Shown: positions 49,951-59,160 of the stretch, piece after piece
Layout: each line of letters opens with the position of its first letter
Numbering within the stretch: the first letter of the stretch is position 1
Assembly (NCBI GenBank): GCA_023436065.1
Contig: JAEZKU010000027.1
Location: 1-64,000 of the forward strand
DNA length: 64,000 nucleotides
Origin: Bacillota bacterium
Lineage (GTDB): Bacteria > Bacillota > Clostridia > Lachnospirales > Lachnospiraceae
Direction: 5' to 3'
Translations under genes and position numbers: made by a program
Notes under the pieces: generated by a model
Database searches by the model: none
What the model saw: the letters and a program-made list of their open reading frames with translations, nothing else
Told to the model about the DNA's origin: nothing

Positions 49951-51369
49951 ATGATTAAATTTGGAACCGGAGGTTGGAGGGCAATCATAGGAGAAGAATT
50001 CACCAAAGACAATATTTTTAAGCTCTCCAAAGGGATGGCAAGGAAGATGAAGGATGAGGGTGTCAGTGACCAGGGAATTGTTCTCGGGTATGACAGGCGC
50101 TTCCTGTCCAAAGAGGCAATGCACTGGTGTGCGGAGGTTTTTGCTGCAGAAGGTATTCAATCCTTCCTGATTAATCGGTCCTCCCCGACCCCGCTGATTA
50201 TGTTCTATGTCATGAAGCATAAATTCCCGTATGGAATGATGGTAACCGCAAGCCATAATCCTGCGATTTATAATGGAATCAAAGTGTTTACTTTAGGTGG
50301 TCGCGATGCGGATGAGATGCAGACGAATGAAATTGAAAACTATATCAATGATGTGGAGGATCATCATATTACAGGAATGGATTTTGATAAAGCAGTAGAC
50401 AAAGGTCTGATTATTGAAATCAATCCTCTGAATGAATACATTGATAACATCATTGAGACCGTAAATATGCAGGCCATCCGGGACTGTGGGCTTCGCGTTG
50501 CCCTGGATCCCATGTATGGTGTCAGCGAGACCTCTCTCAGAACCATTCTCTTAACAGCACGCTGTGATGTTGCAATCATTCATGACCGGCACGATACCTT
50601 ATTCGGTGGAAAGCTACCGTCACCTTCAGCAGCAACACTTCGCAGCCTGCAAAACTATGTGATCGATCATCACTGTGATATCGGTATAGCTACAGACGGG
50701 GATGCAGATCGGATCGGTGTCATAGACGATCATGGTAAGTTTCTGCATCCGAATGATATCCTGGTTCTGTTATATTACTATCTGATAAAATATCAGGGCT
50801 GGAAAGGACCTGTGGTACGTAATATTGCCACTACACATCTGCTGGATAAGGTTGCGGAAAGCTTTGGTGAAAAGAGTTATGAGGTACCTGTCGGCTTCAA
50901 ACACATCTCCTCCAAGATGAATGAGACCGATGCTGTGATCGGTGGAGAATCCTCCGGCGGGTTAACAGTAAGAGGGCATATCAAAGGAAAGGACGGTGTC
51001 TATGCCGCAACCCTTCTGGTCGAGATGATTGCGGTGGTCGGTAAGAAGCTCTCGGAAATCGTGGAAGATATCTACCGGGAATACGGCTTCTACTACCTGG
51101 AGGAAAGAGATTACCGTTTCAGTCAGGAAAAAAAAGAGGAGATTTACAAGCTGCTGCTTGTGGACAGGATGATCCCTGAGCTACCCTTTGAGATCCTGAA
51201 GATTTCCTATCTGGACGGCTTAAAGATCTATTTTAAGAACGGCGGTTGGATCGGAATTCGCTTCTCAGGAACCGAGCCGCTTCTTAGGAGCTTTTGTGAG
51301 ATGCCGGTAGGTGGAGATGAGAAGCTGGTGAGCAACCTGTTCGAGAATTATCTGTGCTTGGAAGCATAA
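49951..51369 (+). CDS. Phosphohexomutase (phosphoglucomutase/phosphomannomutase family)
   Basis: A 472-residue alpha-D-phosphohexomutase with all four domain signatures: phosphoserine loop TASHNPAIYNG (Ser101), metal loop DGDADR (Asp249, Asp251, Asp253), sugar-binding GGESSGG and the phosphate-binding RFSGTEPLLR. GGAGG precedes the ATG. Being 31 bases after the GH94 gene, it most likely converts the sugar 1-phosphate released there (glucose or N-acetylglucosamine 1-phosphate) to the 6-phosphate. Closed by a terminator. Confidence 0.9.
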   Translation: MIKFGTGGWRAIIGEEFTKDNIFKLSKGMARKMKDEGVSDQGIVLGYDRRFLSKEAMHWCAEVFAAEGIQSFLINRSSPTPLIMFYVMKHKFPYGMMVTASHNPAIYNGIKVFTLGGRDADEMQTNEIENYINDVEDHHITGMDFDKAVDKGLIIEINPLNEYIDNIIETVNMQAIRDCGLRVALDPMYGVSETSLRTILLTARCDVAIIHDRHDTLFGGKLPSPSAATLRSLQNYVIDHHCDIGIATDGDADRIGVIDDHGKFLHPNDILVLLYYYLIKYQGWKGPVVRNIATTHLLDKVAESFGEKSYEVPVGFKHISSKMNETDAVIGGESSGGLTVRGHIKGKDGVYAATLLVEMIAVVGKKLSEIVEDIYREYGFYYLEERDYRFSQEKKEEIYKLLLVDRMIPELPFEILKISYLDGLKIYFKNGGWIGIRFSGTEPLLRSFCEMPVGGDEKLVSNLFENYLCLEA

Positions 51370-51398
51370 ACACTTCATGCTATAATGAAATATATCGC

Positions 51399-51425
51399 AA
51401 GGGTTATCTCAGGATAACCCTTTGT
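51399..51425 (+). terminator. Terminator after phosphohexomutase gene
   Basis: AAGGGTTATC (51399-51408) pairs perfectly with GATAACCCTT (51413-51422), 4-base loop, followed by TTGTTG. Confidence 0.75.
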
Positions 51426-51519
51426 TGTAGTTTGTATCATCCTTACCATTCTTTCAATTGTAAGAAAGGTTGATTACTTAACGTAAATATATTATGTAAA
51501 TTATATAAGGAGGTAACTC

Positions 51520-53310
51520 ATGAAAAAGATCGTTTCGTTAAGACGCACCCTGCTTTTGTTAATCACGTTGCTCTGGATGATACCTGTATTATTGATCTAC
51601 CTCTTTATGACAGTTTCCTATCGCAACGATATCATCAACAAGACCAGGGCCTTGATGGAGGAAGGTTTAAAGAACTTTACTTACTTCAACGCGCAAAGGA
51701 TTGACGAAGCGATTGACATTTCCAAAAAAACCTCTTATGAACAGGTAATAGAAAAGGCCTGGAGAAGCTATGATAAGGGTAAGATGACTAAGTCAGAGCT
51801 TTACAGGCAGATCACCGGCAACCTGACCAGTAAATTCTACAACGACAATCGTTTTGAAATTGCCGTTTTCTATCTGAGTAAAGAACCCTCAAAAATCTAC
51901 TATACCAAGCAAAAGGAAAGTAACTATATCGATATCTATCTGAAGGAAGTAGCAAAGACTGCCAATGAGATTACAGATATGGATTCCTCCGATGCCCATG
52001 TCAGGGTAATCAACGGAAGAATCTATATCATAAGAAACCTGTATACTACAACAAATTATACAAAGTTTGGTACCTTGATTCTGGAATTGAACAAGGACAA
52101 GCTGATTGATGGTATTTATCTGAATAAGGACTATGAGTTTGCTTTCTTCGTCAATGATACCAATTCCATGATAACCTATGATAACCGAATGACGCAGGAT
52201 AGTCATGCCGGGCTCCTGGATAAATTGAAGGCACAGTACAGTAAGAAGGTGAACAGGAAAATCATCAGTGATAAGGATCAATTTTACAATGGAATGCTCT
52301 ATCAACAGAGATATGATGATTTTCACTTTGGCTCCGTACTGATTGTTGATGATACTGTCATCTTTGCCGAGCTTCGGTCCCTCTATGTCATTATGTTTTT
52401 GATTGCCATAATCATCATCCCTGTCCTGATCTTTATGCTGTACTATCTATACCATAATATCACAAAACCGATGCGGATCATGGTGGATGCAGCACAAAGC
52501 CTTGAGAAGGGTGATATCGGTATGCAGGTGGAAGGCGCGCCAATGCCGAACTCGGAATTTGAAGTCTTAAAGAACTCCTTTAACAAGATGTCTTCCAAGA
52601 TTAAGTACCTTTTTGATGTTGCTTACAGTGAAAAGCTTGCCAGAAAGGATGCGAAGATCATCGCCCTGCAGTCCCAGATCAATCCGCATTTTTTGAATAA
52701 TACCCTGGAAATGATGAACTGGCAGGCACGCATGGCAGGAGATGTGACGGTATCCAAAATGATTGAAGCACTCGGAACGTTACTCAATTACAGCATGGAC
52801 CGCTCCAATAAAAAAATGATTCATCTTTCTGAGGAGCTGCACTGTGTGGATGCTTACTGTTATATCATTTCCATGCGTTTCGGTAAGCGTCTGAAGATCG
52901 AAAAGGAGATTGATAACGATTTGATGCAGCTTGAGGTCCCACAGCTGATTCTGCAGCCTCTGATAGAAAATGCAGTGGTTCATGGCGTAGAGACCGTGAA
53001 AAGCGGTACCATCTGGATCAAGGTATACAAGGACGGACAAAATGCCATTCTCCGGATCATCAATACAGGAAAGGGTATGAGCGAAGAAGATAAAAAACGG
53101 GTTACAGCAATTCTTGAAGGTCGCTATGAAGCAGATCAGAAACGTCACGAGTCGCTTGGTATTTATAATGTAAATGAACGAATCAAATTGATATACGGTG
53201 AGGAATACGGACTCCTGATCGAACCCGACGGAGAGGACAGAGTTGTGTCAACCATCACCCTTCCCCTGGAATACGATCCGAATTTGCAGTGGAACAAAAC
53301 GGATTTATAG
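51520..53310 (+). CDS. YesM-type sensor histidine kinase
   Basis: A 596-residue membrane kinase of the LytS/YesM class. It has membrane helix 1 (about 10-32), a large external sensing domain (about 33-285), helix 2 (about 288-312), a HAMP linker (313-365), the His-kinase domain with His390 in INPHFLNNTLEMM, and the ATPase domain with N-box ENAVVHGVE and G-box NTGKGMS. AAGGAGG lies six bases before the ATG. It stands directly upstream of a sugar ABC transporter and the matching YesN regulator, so it probably senses an extracellular sugar, perhaps through the binding protein. Confidence 0.92.
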   Translation: MKKIVSLRRTLLLLITLLWMIPVLLIYLFMTVSYRNDIINKTRALMEEGLKNFTYFNAQRIDEAIDISKKTSYEQVIEKAWRSYDKGKMTKSELYRQITGNLTSKFYNDNRFEIAVFYLSKEPSKIYYTKQKESNYIDIYLKEVAKTANEITDMDSSDAHVRVINGRIYIIRNLYTTTNYTKFGTLILELNKDKLIDGIYLNKDYEFAFFVNDTNSMITYDNRMTQDSHAGLLDKLKAQYSKKVNRKIISDKDQFYNGMLYQQRYDDFHFGSVLIVDDTVIFAELRSLYVIMFLIAIIIIPVLIFMLYYLYHNITKPMRIMVDAAQSLEKGDIGMQVEGAPMPNSEFEVLKNSFNKMSSKIKYLFDVAYSEKLARKDAKIIALQSQINPHFLNNTLEMMNWQARMAGDVTVSKMIEALGTLLNYSMDRSNKKMIHLSEELHCVDAYCYIISMRFGKRLKIEKEIDNDLMQLEVPQLILQPLIENAVVHGVETVKSGTIWIKVYKDGQNAILRIINTGKGMSEEDKKRVTAILEGRYEADQKRHESLGIYNVNERIKLIYGEEYGLLIEPDGEDRVVSTITLPLEYDPNLQWNKTDL

Positions 53311-53480
53311 CCAATATAGACAAATCGTCCCGTATATTTTGCCATTAAGATAGCAAGATTAAACAATTAATGTCAAGTTGGGCTAAAGCCTTTTTGGAAG
53401 AGGATCACTATAATATAGATATACCGAATGAGGAGAAATTAAGAAAGGTATAGTCAAAATTATTAAGGAGGATTTAATTT
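53311..53480 (+). promoter_or_regulatory. Leader of the sugar-binding protein gene
   Basis: A TATAAT box lies at 53409-53414 with no good -35, as expected for an activator-dependent promoter; AAGGAGG precedes the start codon. The YesN-type regulator at 56709 is the natural candidate activator. Confidence 0.4.
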
Positions 53481-54821
53481 ATGAAAAATATGAAGAAGGT
53501 TTTATCCGTAATCCTTGCATTGATTCTTGTCATGTCATTGATGACAGCCTGTGGCAGTAACAAGGAAGCAGCGGATACAACAGACAATGCCGCTGTGACA
53601 GAAGCTCCTGCAGATACAACTTCAGAAGTACCTGCAGATACAGCAGCTCAGAACCCTGTAACCCTTACTACGGTGTCCATGTATGGTGGTACCGATCCCA
53701 ACGCCGGAAATTATCAGGCAATCTGTGAACAGTTCATGACGGATTATCCTTACATAACCATTGAAGATGACTCTCAAACAGCAGATCAGGACTGGAAGAC
53801 TAAGATAGCTGCAGATTTTGCAGTTGGTAATGAGCCAGACGTGATTCAGTACTTTACCGATGCAAATGCCAGCGATGTACTTGCAGCAGATAAATTTGTA
53901 ACAGTAGAGGAAATTAAGGCAGCGTATCCTGAATATGCAGCTGATACACTTCCCACCGCCCTTCAGGCTGCAGCTAACCCTGATGGCATCCAGAGAGCAG
54001 TTCCTACCACAGGTTACTGGGAAGGCTTATTCTGTAATAAGGATCTCTTTGATAAATACAGCCTTGAGCTTCCTACCGATTGGGATAAGATGACCAAGGC
54101 GATCGAGACCTTCAAGGCAAATGATATCATTCCGATCGCTGTTTCCTTAAATAATGTTCCTCATTATTGGATTGAGTTCTTAATGATGTCCGCAGCCGGT
54201 CCCGAGGGCTATACCACAGTTCCCGCAGAGGTTCCCGAGGATTGGTGTAAGGGTCTTGATATGTTTAAGGCCTTAAGAGATATGGGTGCATTCCCGGTTG
54301 ATACAGATACCATTGATAACGATTTTGCAGGCGAATTATTCAAGAATAAGCAGGCGGCTATGCAGTTAGACGGTTCCTGGTATGCAGGCGGTATCCCGGA
54401 TCAGGATAACACCGTACTTGTTTCCTTCCCTGTAGTTCCAGACGGAAAAGCTAATGCAGGCAGTATGGTTGGCGGTATCTCTTCAGGCTTTTACATTACG
54501 AAAAAGGCTTGGGAGGATCCTGACAAGAGAGACGCAGCAGTGAAGTTTGTCATGACACATACCAACAGCAAATCCGTAGCAATCTACTGGGGTGGCAACG
54601 GCCAGGCAGCTGCTAAGGTTGAGCCTTTGGATAACATGACTCCTCTTGGTATCTCCGGTTTGGAATACTCCAGTGCAGCAACAAGCATTTCCACACCTAC
54701 CGACTCCAGAATTTCCCAGGAAGCTTACAATACTCTGGTTGCCGGTATCGTGGATGTTTCCACCGGTGCAAAGTCCTCCAAGGATTTATTGACCGAGGTA
54801 TTGGAAATCAACGCAAAATAA
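53481..54821 (+). CDS. Sugar ABC transporter substrate-binding lipoprotein
   Basis: A 446-residue extracellular binding protein of the family-1 type. The signal peptide ends in LMTACGS with Cys24 for lipid attachment, followed by an Ala/Thr/Pro-rich flexible linker (about 30-60). The mature part has the two-lobed fold with WEGLFCNKDLFDKY and the AGSMVGGISSGFYITKKA region. It is expected to hand an oligosaccharide to the two permeases encoded downstream. The hairpin after its stop probably makes it more abundant than the permeases. No ATPase gene is present, so a shared MsmK-type ATPase is likely. Confidence 0.92.
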   Translation: MKNMKKVLSVILALILVMSLMTACGSNKEAADTTDNAAVTEAPADTTSEVPADTAAQNPVTLTTVSMYGGTDPNAGNYQAICEQFMTDYPYITIEDDSQTADQDWKTKIAADFAVGNEPDVIQYFTDANASDVLAADKFVTVEEIKAAYPEYAADTLPTALQAAANPDGIQRAVPTTGYWEGLFCNKDLFDKYSLELPTDWDKMTKAIETFKANDIIPIAVSLNNVPHYWIEFLMMSAAGPEGYTTVPAEVPEDWCKGLDMFKALRDMGAFPVDTDTIDNDFAGELFKNKQAAMQLDGSWYAGGIPDQDNTVLVSFPVVPDGKANAGSMVGGISSGFYITKKAWEDPDKRDAAVKFVMTHTNSKSVAIYWGGNGQAAAKVEPLDNMTPLGISGLEYSSAATSISTPTDSRISQEAYNTLVAGIVDVSTGAKSSKDLLTEVLEINAK

Positions 54822-54846
54822 GTAACATAACATCATACATTAGTGA

Positions 54847-54890
54847 TTAGCTGTTGCAAACAGGCAAATTCTTATGCAACAGCTAATTTT
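54847..54890 (+). terminator. Intercistronic partial terminator, binding protein / permease
   Basis: TTAGCTGTTGCA (54847-54858) pairs perfectly with TGCAACAGCTAA (54875-54886), followed by only four T. This position is typical of hairpins that stabilise or limit transcripts so that the binding protein exceeds the permeases. Confidence 0.8.
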
Positions 54891-54908
54891 AAGAAAGGCG
54901 AGAAGTCG

Positions 54909-55790
54909 ATGCTATATAAAAAGAAGCTACCTTTGCTGGTATTTTTAGTGCCCGGACTCCTTTTAATGATTTTGTTCTTATATGAGCCCTTTATAGAAAA
55001 TATCATTAACAGCTTTTATGATATGAAATCAGTGGTGAAGATGCCGGGACAGGAATGGACCTTCCTCGGACTTACTAATTATAAAAAATTGTTAGGTGAT
55101 CCAAAGATACGAATTTCTATCCTGAATTCGCTGAAGATGATGGGACTTGCCATTGTATTTCAGGTAGGGATAGCATTTGTTCTTGCAGTTATGGTAAGCA
55201 GGATTAAGAAAGGGCAGCATGTGTTCAGAACCGTGTTTTTCTTCCCCATCGTTATTTCTGCTTCCGCAATCGGTCTTTTATTCAAATTATTCTATTACTA
55301 TAACGGCGGTATGCTCAACCAGCTGATGGAGCTGATGGGTAAGGAGCCGATTAACTGGCTCTCTACTGCGACAGCCTTCATCATGGTCAGTATTCCTACC
55401 CTTTGGAGTTATGTAGGTTTCTATTTTGTTATTATCCTGACCGGCTTAAATGCCATTTCCGATGATATTTATGAAGCAGCTGCCATAGACGGTTGTTCCG
55501 GCTTCAAGCAGGTATTCCATATTACCGTTCCGTTGATTCGCGGAGTAATGTGTACCTGCATCACACTGGCAGTAACCGGTGCATTAAAGGTATTCGACCT
55601 TCCCTGGGTCATCGTACCGAAGGGGGCTCCTCAGGGTGTAACTCATTTTCTGGGAACCTACATGTATGAACAGACCTTTACCATCAATAATATTGATTAC
55701 GGCTCAACCATAGCCTTTGTCATCGTCATCTTGGGTGTTATCGTTTCTAAGACGGTTTCAAAGCTGATGAAGCCGGATGACAATCTATAG
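54909..55790 (+). CDS. Sugar ABC transporter permease (MalF/UgpA type)
   Basis: A 293-residue inner-membrane permease with six helices and the binding-protein-dependent transport motif EAAAIDGCSGFKQVFHITVPLI, which contacts the ATPase. The start at 54909 has an AAAGGCGAG site; the frame extends upstream into the intercistronic hairpin but without a suitable start. It works as a heterodimer with the next permease. Confidence 0.92.
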   Translation: MLYKKKLPLLVFLVPGLLLMILFLYEPFIENIINSFYDMKSVVKMPGQEWTFLGLTNYKKLLGDPKIRISILNSLKMMGLAIVFQVGIAFVLAVMVSRIKKGQHVFRTVFFFPIVISASAIGLLFKLFYYYNGGMLNQLMELMGKEPINWLSTATAFIMVSIPTLWSYVGFYFVIILTGLNAISDDIYEAAAIDGCSGFKQVFHITVPLIRGVMCTCITLAVTGALKVFDLPWVIVPKGAPQGVTHFLGTYMYEQTFTINNIDYGSTIAFVIVILGVIVSKTVSKLMKPDDNL

Positions 55791-55804
55791 AAGGAGGTAG
55801 TGCC

Positions 55805-56656
55805 ATGACAGAATATAAGAGTACTAAGAGTAAAAGCTTTGGCCTATCAAAGGTACTGATTTATCTGACACTTTGCTTTTGGGCTGCTACCACGATTTTC
55901 CCCTTCTTATGGATTATTAATAACTCCTTTAAGCCCTCCAGAGAAGTGATCAATTCCTCCTTTTCTCTACCGACGGCCTTTACCTGGCAGAATTACTTAA
56001 ATGCCTTTGATAATTTGAATATTCTGGTTGCTTATAAGAACAGTCTGATCATCTCGGGAAGTGTAACGATTGCTGTCATGATTCTTTCCGCCATGATGTC
56101 CTTTGCCATGACAAGATATCAGTTCAGGGGTAAGGAAGTAATCAATTCCTTAATTCTTGCGAGCCTGATGTTCCCAGCCTTCTCGACCATCATTCCAGTA
56201 TTTCGCATGATGTCTCAGGCACAGCTGATCAATCATGCGGTTTCTGTCGTACTGCCTCAGGTGGCAGGTAATCTAAGCTTTGCAACAGTAGTCATGATGG
56301 GCTTTTTACGTGGTCTTCCTTTGGAGATGGAAGAGGCCGCATATATGGAAGGAGCCAATGTCCGGCAGGTCTTTACCCGAATCATTGTTCCTTTATCCAA
56401 ACCTTCTCTGGCAACAGTAGCAATCTTTTGTTTTCTGTGGTCCTATAACGATCTGTTCACCCAGCTGATCATGATTCGTCGCAGACCGAAATATCCTGTC
56501 TGTGCCCTGTTAAATGAAATCAGTTCCAAATACGGTACGGATTATGGCTTGATGGCCTCATCAATCGCAATCATCATTTTGCCGGTACTGATCGTCTATA
56601 TTTTTCTTCAGAAGAATATCATTAAAGGTTTGACAGCAGGTGCGGTTAAAGGATAG
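55805..56656 (+). CDS. Sugar ABC transporter permease (MalG/UgpE type)
   Basis: A 283-residue inner-membrane permease with six helices. The coupling motif EEAAYMEGANVRQVFTRIIVPLS is present. AAGGAGG lies six bases before the ATG, 14 bases after the partner permease. Together with the binding protein at 53481 it forms a carbohydrate uptake system of the CUT1 kind; the sugar is unknown. Confidence 0.92.
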   Translation: MTEYKSTKSKSFGLSKVLIYLTLCFWAATTIFPFLWIINNSFKPSREVINSSFSLPTAFTWQNYLNAFDNLNILVAYKNSLIISGSVTIAVMILSAMMSFAMTRYQFRGKEVINSLILASLMFPAFSTIIPVFRMMSQAQLINHAVSVVLPQVAGNLSFATVVMMGFLRGLPLEMEEAAYMEGANVRQVFTRIIVPLSKPSLATVAIFCFLWSYNDLFTQLIMIRRRPKYPVCALLNEISSKYGTDYGLMASSIAIIILPVLIVYIFLQKNIIKGLTAGAVKG

Positions 56657-56708
56657 AATCAGAATAGATATATGATAAATGTTGCCATGTGCAGAAACGG
56701 AGAAGCGG

Positions 56709-57497
56709 ATGTATAAGGTAGTTATTATTGATGACGAACCGATTATCGTAGAAGGAATTTCCAGAATGATTCAATGGGAGCAGTATTCCTGTAAACTGGT
56801 CGCAACCGCTAATGACGGTTTAGAAGGTGCGCAGGTTATACAACAATACCGCCCGAATATCATAATCACCGATATCTCCATGCCGGATCAGGATGGGCTT
56901 TCCATGATAGCCGGACTGAAGTCGGAATTTCCGGATATGGAAATCAGCATCTTAACAGGTTATCGCAGGTTTGATTATGCTCAGAGAGCAATCCGTCTCG
57001 GCGTGACAAGATTTCTTTTGAAGCCTTCGAATATGGAGGAGTTGAAGGAAGCCATCACCGCCATGGTAAATAATCTGGCGGAGAGTAATATTCTCCCTGA
57101 GGAAGCCTCTTCTACAGGAGTAGAAGCAGAGCATTATGACAATGAAGCCAGTAATTTCATCGTGAACAATGCCCTGAAATATATCGAGCAGAATTATCCC
57201 CACAAGCTGACCTTATGTGAAGTGGCAGAGAAGACCTATGTCAGTCAATGGCATTTGAGCAAGCTTCTGAACCGCAATTTGGGACAGAACTTTTCTGAGG
57301 TATTAAATCACATCAGAATTAAAGAAGCGCAGAAGCTGTTATGTGATCCATCCCTCCGAATCGGAGACATTGCCGAACGGGTGGGCTTCATGGATATGGC
57401 CCATTTTTCAAGAGTATTCAAGAAGCATGTCGGTATCTCCGCCAATGAATTCCGGAATACCATAGCCCAGAAGGATATCGAACCCTTGATGAAATAA
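56709..57497 (+). CDS. YesN-type response regulator, AraC output
   Basis: A 262-residue regulator with an N-terminal receiver domain (phosphate acceptor Asp55 in IITDISMPDQDG, acidic pair at DDEP) and a C-terminal AraC/XylS double helix-turn-helix (about residues 155-255; LCEVAEKTYVSQWHLSKLL and IGDIAERVGFMDMAHFSRVF). CGGAGAAGCGG precedes the chosen ATG. It is the cognate partner of the YesM kinase at 51520 and most likely activates the intervening sugar transporter genes. Confidence 0.92.
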   Translation: MYKVVIIDDEPIIVEGISRMIQWEQYSCKLVATANDGLEGAQVIQQYRPNIIITDISMPDQDGLSMIAGLKSEFPDMEISILTGYRRFDYAQRAIRLGVTRFLLKPSNMEELKEAITAMVNNLAESNILPEEASSTGVEAEHYDNEASNFIVNNALKYIEQNYPHKLTLCEVAEKTYVSQWHLSKLLNRNLGQNFSEVLNHIRIKEAQKLLCDPSLRIGDIAERVGFMDMAHFSRVFKKHVGISANEFRNTIAQKDIEPLMK

Positions 57498-57564
57498 TAG
57501 AATATGTCTTCTGATATCATCTTGAAATAACAGGATGTTAACAGAGCTATCTCAATCTTATTAT

Positions 57565-57593
57565 TTGACTGGAAAGCATGATTATGGTAATAT
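57565..57593 (+). promoter_or_regulatory. Orphan sigma-A promoter
   Basis: TTGACT (57565-57570), 17-bp spacer, TAATAT (57588-57593). No start codon with a ribosome site follows before the terminator at 57722. Confidence 0.7.
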
Positions 57594-57599
57594 CTAACT

Positions 57600-57757
57600 G
57601 TGATAATAATCTATCTGCATAACATTTTGATAACGAGGTGAAGCTATCCGGCATACTTGATATTACACAATCGGTAATATAAGTACGACGTGGAAAAAAT
57701 CGATAAGATCATAACTCAATAGGAAGAAAGCAGCTGTAAAGGATACAGCTTTCTTTT
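57600..57757 (+). ncRNA. Candidate small RNA
   Basis: A transcript of about 155 bases is predicted from the promoter at 57565-57593 to the intrinsic terminator ending near 57757. No known riboswitch or RNA family was recognised in it. The alternative is that the promoter serves the methyltransferase gene 350 bases downstream, but two terminators stand in the way. Confidence 0.4.
57722..57757 (+). terminator. Terminator, first of two
   Basis: AGCTGTA (57732-57738) pairs with TACAGCT (57744-57750), extended by AGAAAG/CTTTCT with a bulge, followed by TTTT. Confidence 0.75.
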
Positions 57758-57813
57758 CTATACGCAAAGTATGATTTTATGATGATTTTCCACAAAATGA
57801 TTGGCAGAAATTC

Positions 57814-57841
57814 AGCTGTGGAAAATTCCACAGCTTTTTTT
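57814..57841 (+). terminator. Terminator, second of two
   Basis: AGCTGTGG (57814-57821) pairs perfectly with CCACAGCT (57828-57835), 6-base loop, followed by seven T. Confidence 0.85.
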
Positions 57842-57941
57842 ATTTTGCCAATAAAACTCTATCTTATGCAGAAATAGAAGTTATCACTCAAGTAAAATAA
57901 AATTGGTATGCGCAAAAACATGCGCAGGAAGGGAAATAACC

Positions 57942-58775
57942 ATGAATGAATTATTACTGAATTACACCGCAAAAAAGCCTGAACTTTATGAACCAAGTAC
58001 CGCGAAATTCTGGGATGATGAGCACATCTCAAAGTGTATGCTTGCAGCACACTTAGATCCTGACAATGATCCGGCTTCAAGAAATCACCGGTTTATTGAT
58101 AAGTCCGTGAATTGGATTGCAGGTCTGATGCCACCTAATGAACATCCGGCACTGCTCGATCTGGGTTGCGGACCGGGACTTTATACCGAACGTTTCGCCA
58201 GACTTGGATATCGGGTGACCGGCATTGATATCTCCGGACGTTCTCTGGATTATGCAAAAGCAACTGCCAGGGATCATCAGCTTTCGATTGATTATCATAA
58301 TATGGATTATCGGAATATATCCTATGAAGAAGCGTATGATGTCATCACTTTGATCTATTGTGATTTCTCTGTGTTTTCCGATGAGGACAGAAGCGGGCTT
58401 TTGCAAAGAATTTATAAAGCCTTGAAACCGAATGGTAAATTCATCGTGGATGTATTTTCAACAGTAAGCTATGAAAAAGACAGGGAAGGACAGGAATGGG
58501 CATATTATGAAACAGGCTTTTGGAGCAGTTGCCCCCATCTCTGCCTGAATGCTCATTATCTCTATGACGATTGTCATACCAGGCTGGATCAGCATGTTAT
58601 ACTTACTGATACTTCTGTGGAATGCTATCACTTATGGGATCACACCTTCACCACGGAGGAATTAAAGAATGATATGGAAAGGGCAGGTTTTCAGACTGTG
58701 GAATTCTATAGTAATGTTGCAGGAGAGAACTACCATCCTGACAGCGAGGTAATCTGCGCCGTTGCCACGAAGTAA
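57942..58775 (+). CDS. Class I SAM-dependent methyltransferase
   Basis: A 277-residue cytosolic methyltransferase. Motif I is LLDLGCGPGLYTERFARLGY, followed by acidic loop GIDIS, a motif with YDVITLIYCDFSVF and motif FIVDVFS. The N-terminal region with KFWDDEHISKCMLAAHLDPD is typical of an uncharacterised clostridial group acting on small molecules. GGAAGGGA precedes the ATG; the frame extends upstream to a GTG/ATG at 57903 without a good site. Substrate unknown. Confidence 0.87.
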   Translation: MNELLLNYTAKKPELYEPSTAKFWDDEHISKCMLAAHLDPDNDPASRNHRFIDKSVNWIAGLMPPNEHPALLDLGCGPGLYTERFARLGYRVTGIDISGRSLDYAKATARDHQLSIDYHNMDYRNISYEEAYDVITLIYCDFSVFSDEDRSGLLQRIYKALKPNGKFIVDVFSTVSYEKDREGQEWAYYETGFWSSCPHLCLNAHYLYDDCHTRLDQHVILTDTSVECYHLWDHTFTTEELKNDMERAGFQTVEFYSNVAGENYHPDSEVICAVATK

Positions 58776-58796
58776 TCTAAAATAATCGTTTAGGAT

Positions 58797-58857
58797 AAAG
58801 GGCTGTGTAAAATTGTTACCTTAAGGAACAAAGGTCATTTTACAGCGGCCCTTTGTT
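58797..58857 (+). terminator. Terminator after methyltransferase gene
   Basis: AAAGGGCTGTGTAAAAT (58797-58813) pairs with ATTTTACAGCGGCCCTTT (58837-58854) with one bulge. The T tract is short (TTTGTTCCTT). Confidence 0.7.
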
Positions 58858-59023
58858 CCTTAATTAACTGTCTTGCTAAGCTATGGCTTTACTGAATAAA
58901 TATTAGCAAAATGCAGAGCAAACATTATAATAATTCACGCCAATAAAGAAAAGCATAGGATAGAAGCAGAATATTCATTATCAATAGGAGGATAGATTTT
59001 CTATTGTTATTAGCAGAATTTTC

Positions 59024-59052
59024 TTGTGATATCGAAAAGATTATATTATGAT
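59024..59052 (+). promoter_or_regulatory. Possible promoter for folD
   Basis: TTGTGA (59024-59029), 17-bp spacer, TATGAT (59047-59052), about 108 bases upstream of folD. Confidence 0.5.
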
Positions 59053-59160
59053 ATTAAATAAGTTAAAACGAAGAAGCACTTTATATTATTTCATCAGTAT
59101 CATAGGGAAATACATATTGTATTCCTTTTAAAATATAATAGAACAGGAGCGTTATTGAAT

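Larger units (their letters stand above)
57498..57941. other. Intergenic region with orphan promoter and two terminators
   Basis: No gene in 444 bases. It contains a good promoter (57565-57593), a terminator (57722-57757) and a second strong terminator (57814-57841). The stretch between the promoter and the first terminator could be a small RNA; I see no coding frame with a ribosome site in it. Confidence 0.65.
58776..59160. other. Intergenic region before folD
   Basis: It contains the methyltransferase terminator (58797-58857) and a possible folD promoter (59024-59052). I looked for a tetrahydrofolate riboswitch, which often precedes folate genes in Clostridia, and saw no convincing match. 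No gene recognised. Confidence 0.6.

Noticed and set aside
58858..59160. Tetrahydrofolate riboswitch before folD
   Set aside because: I could not place the conserved paired regions and loops; only an ordinary promoter and leader are visible.
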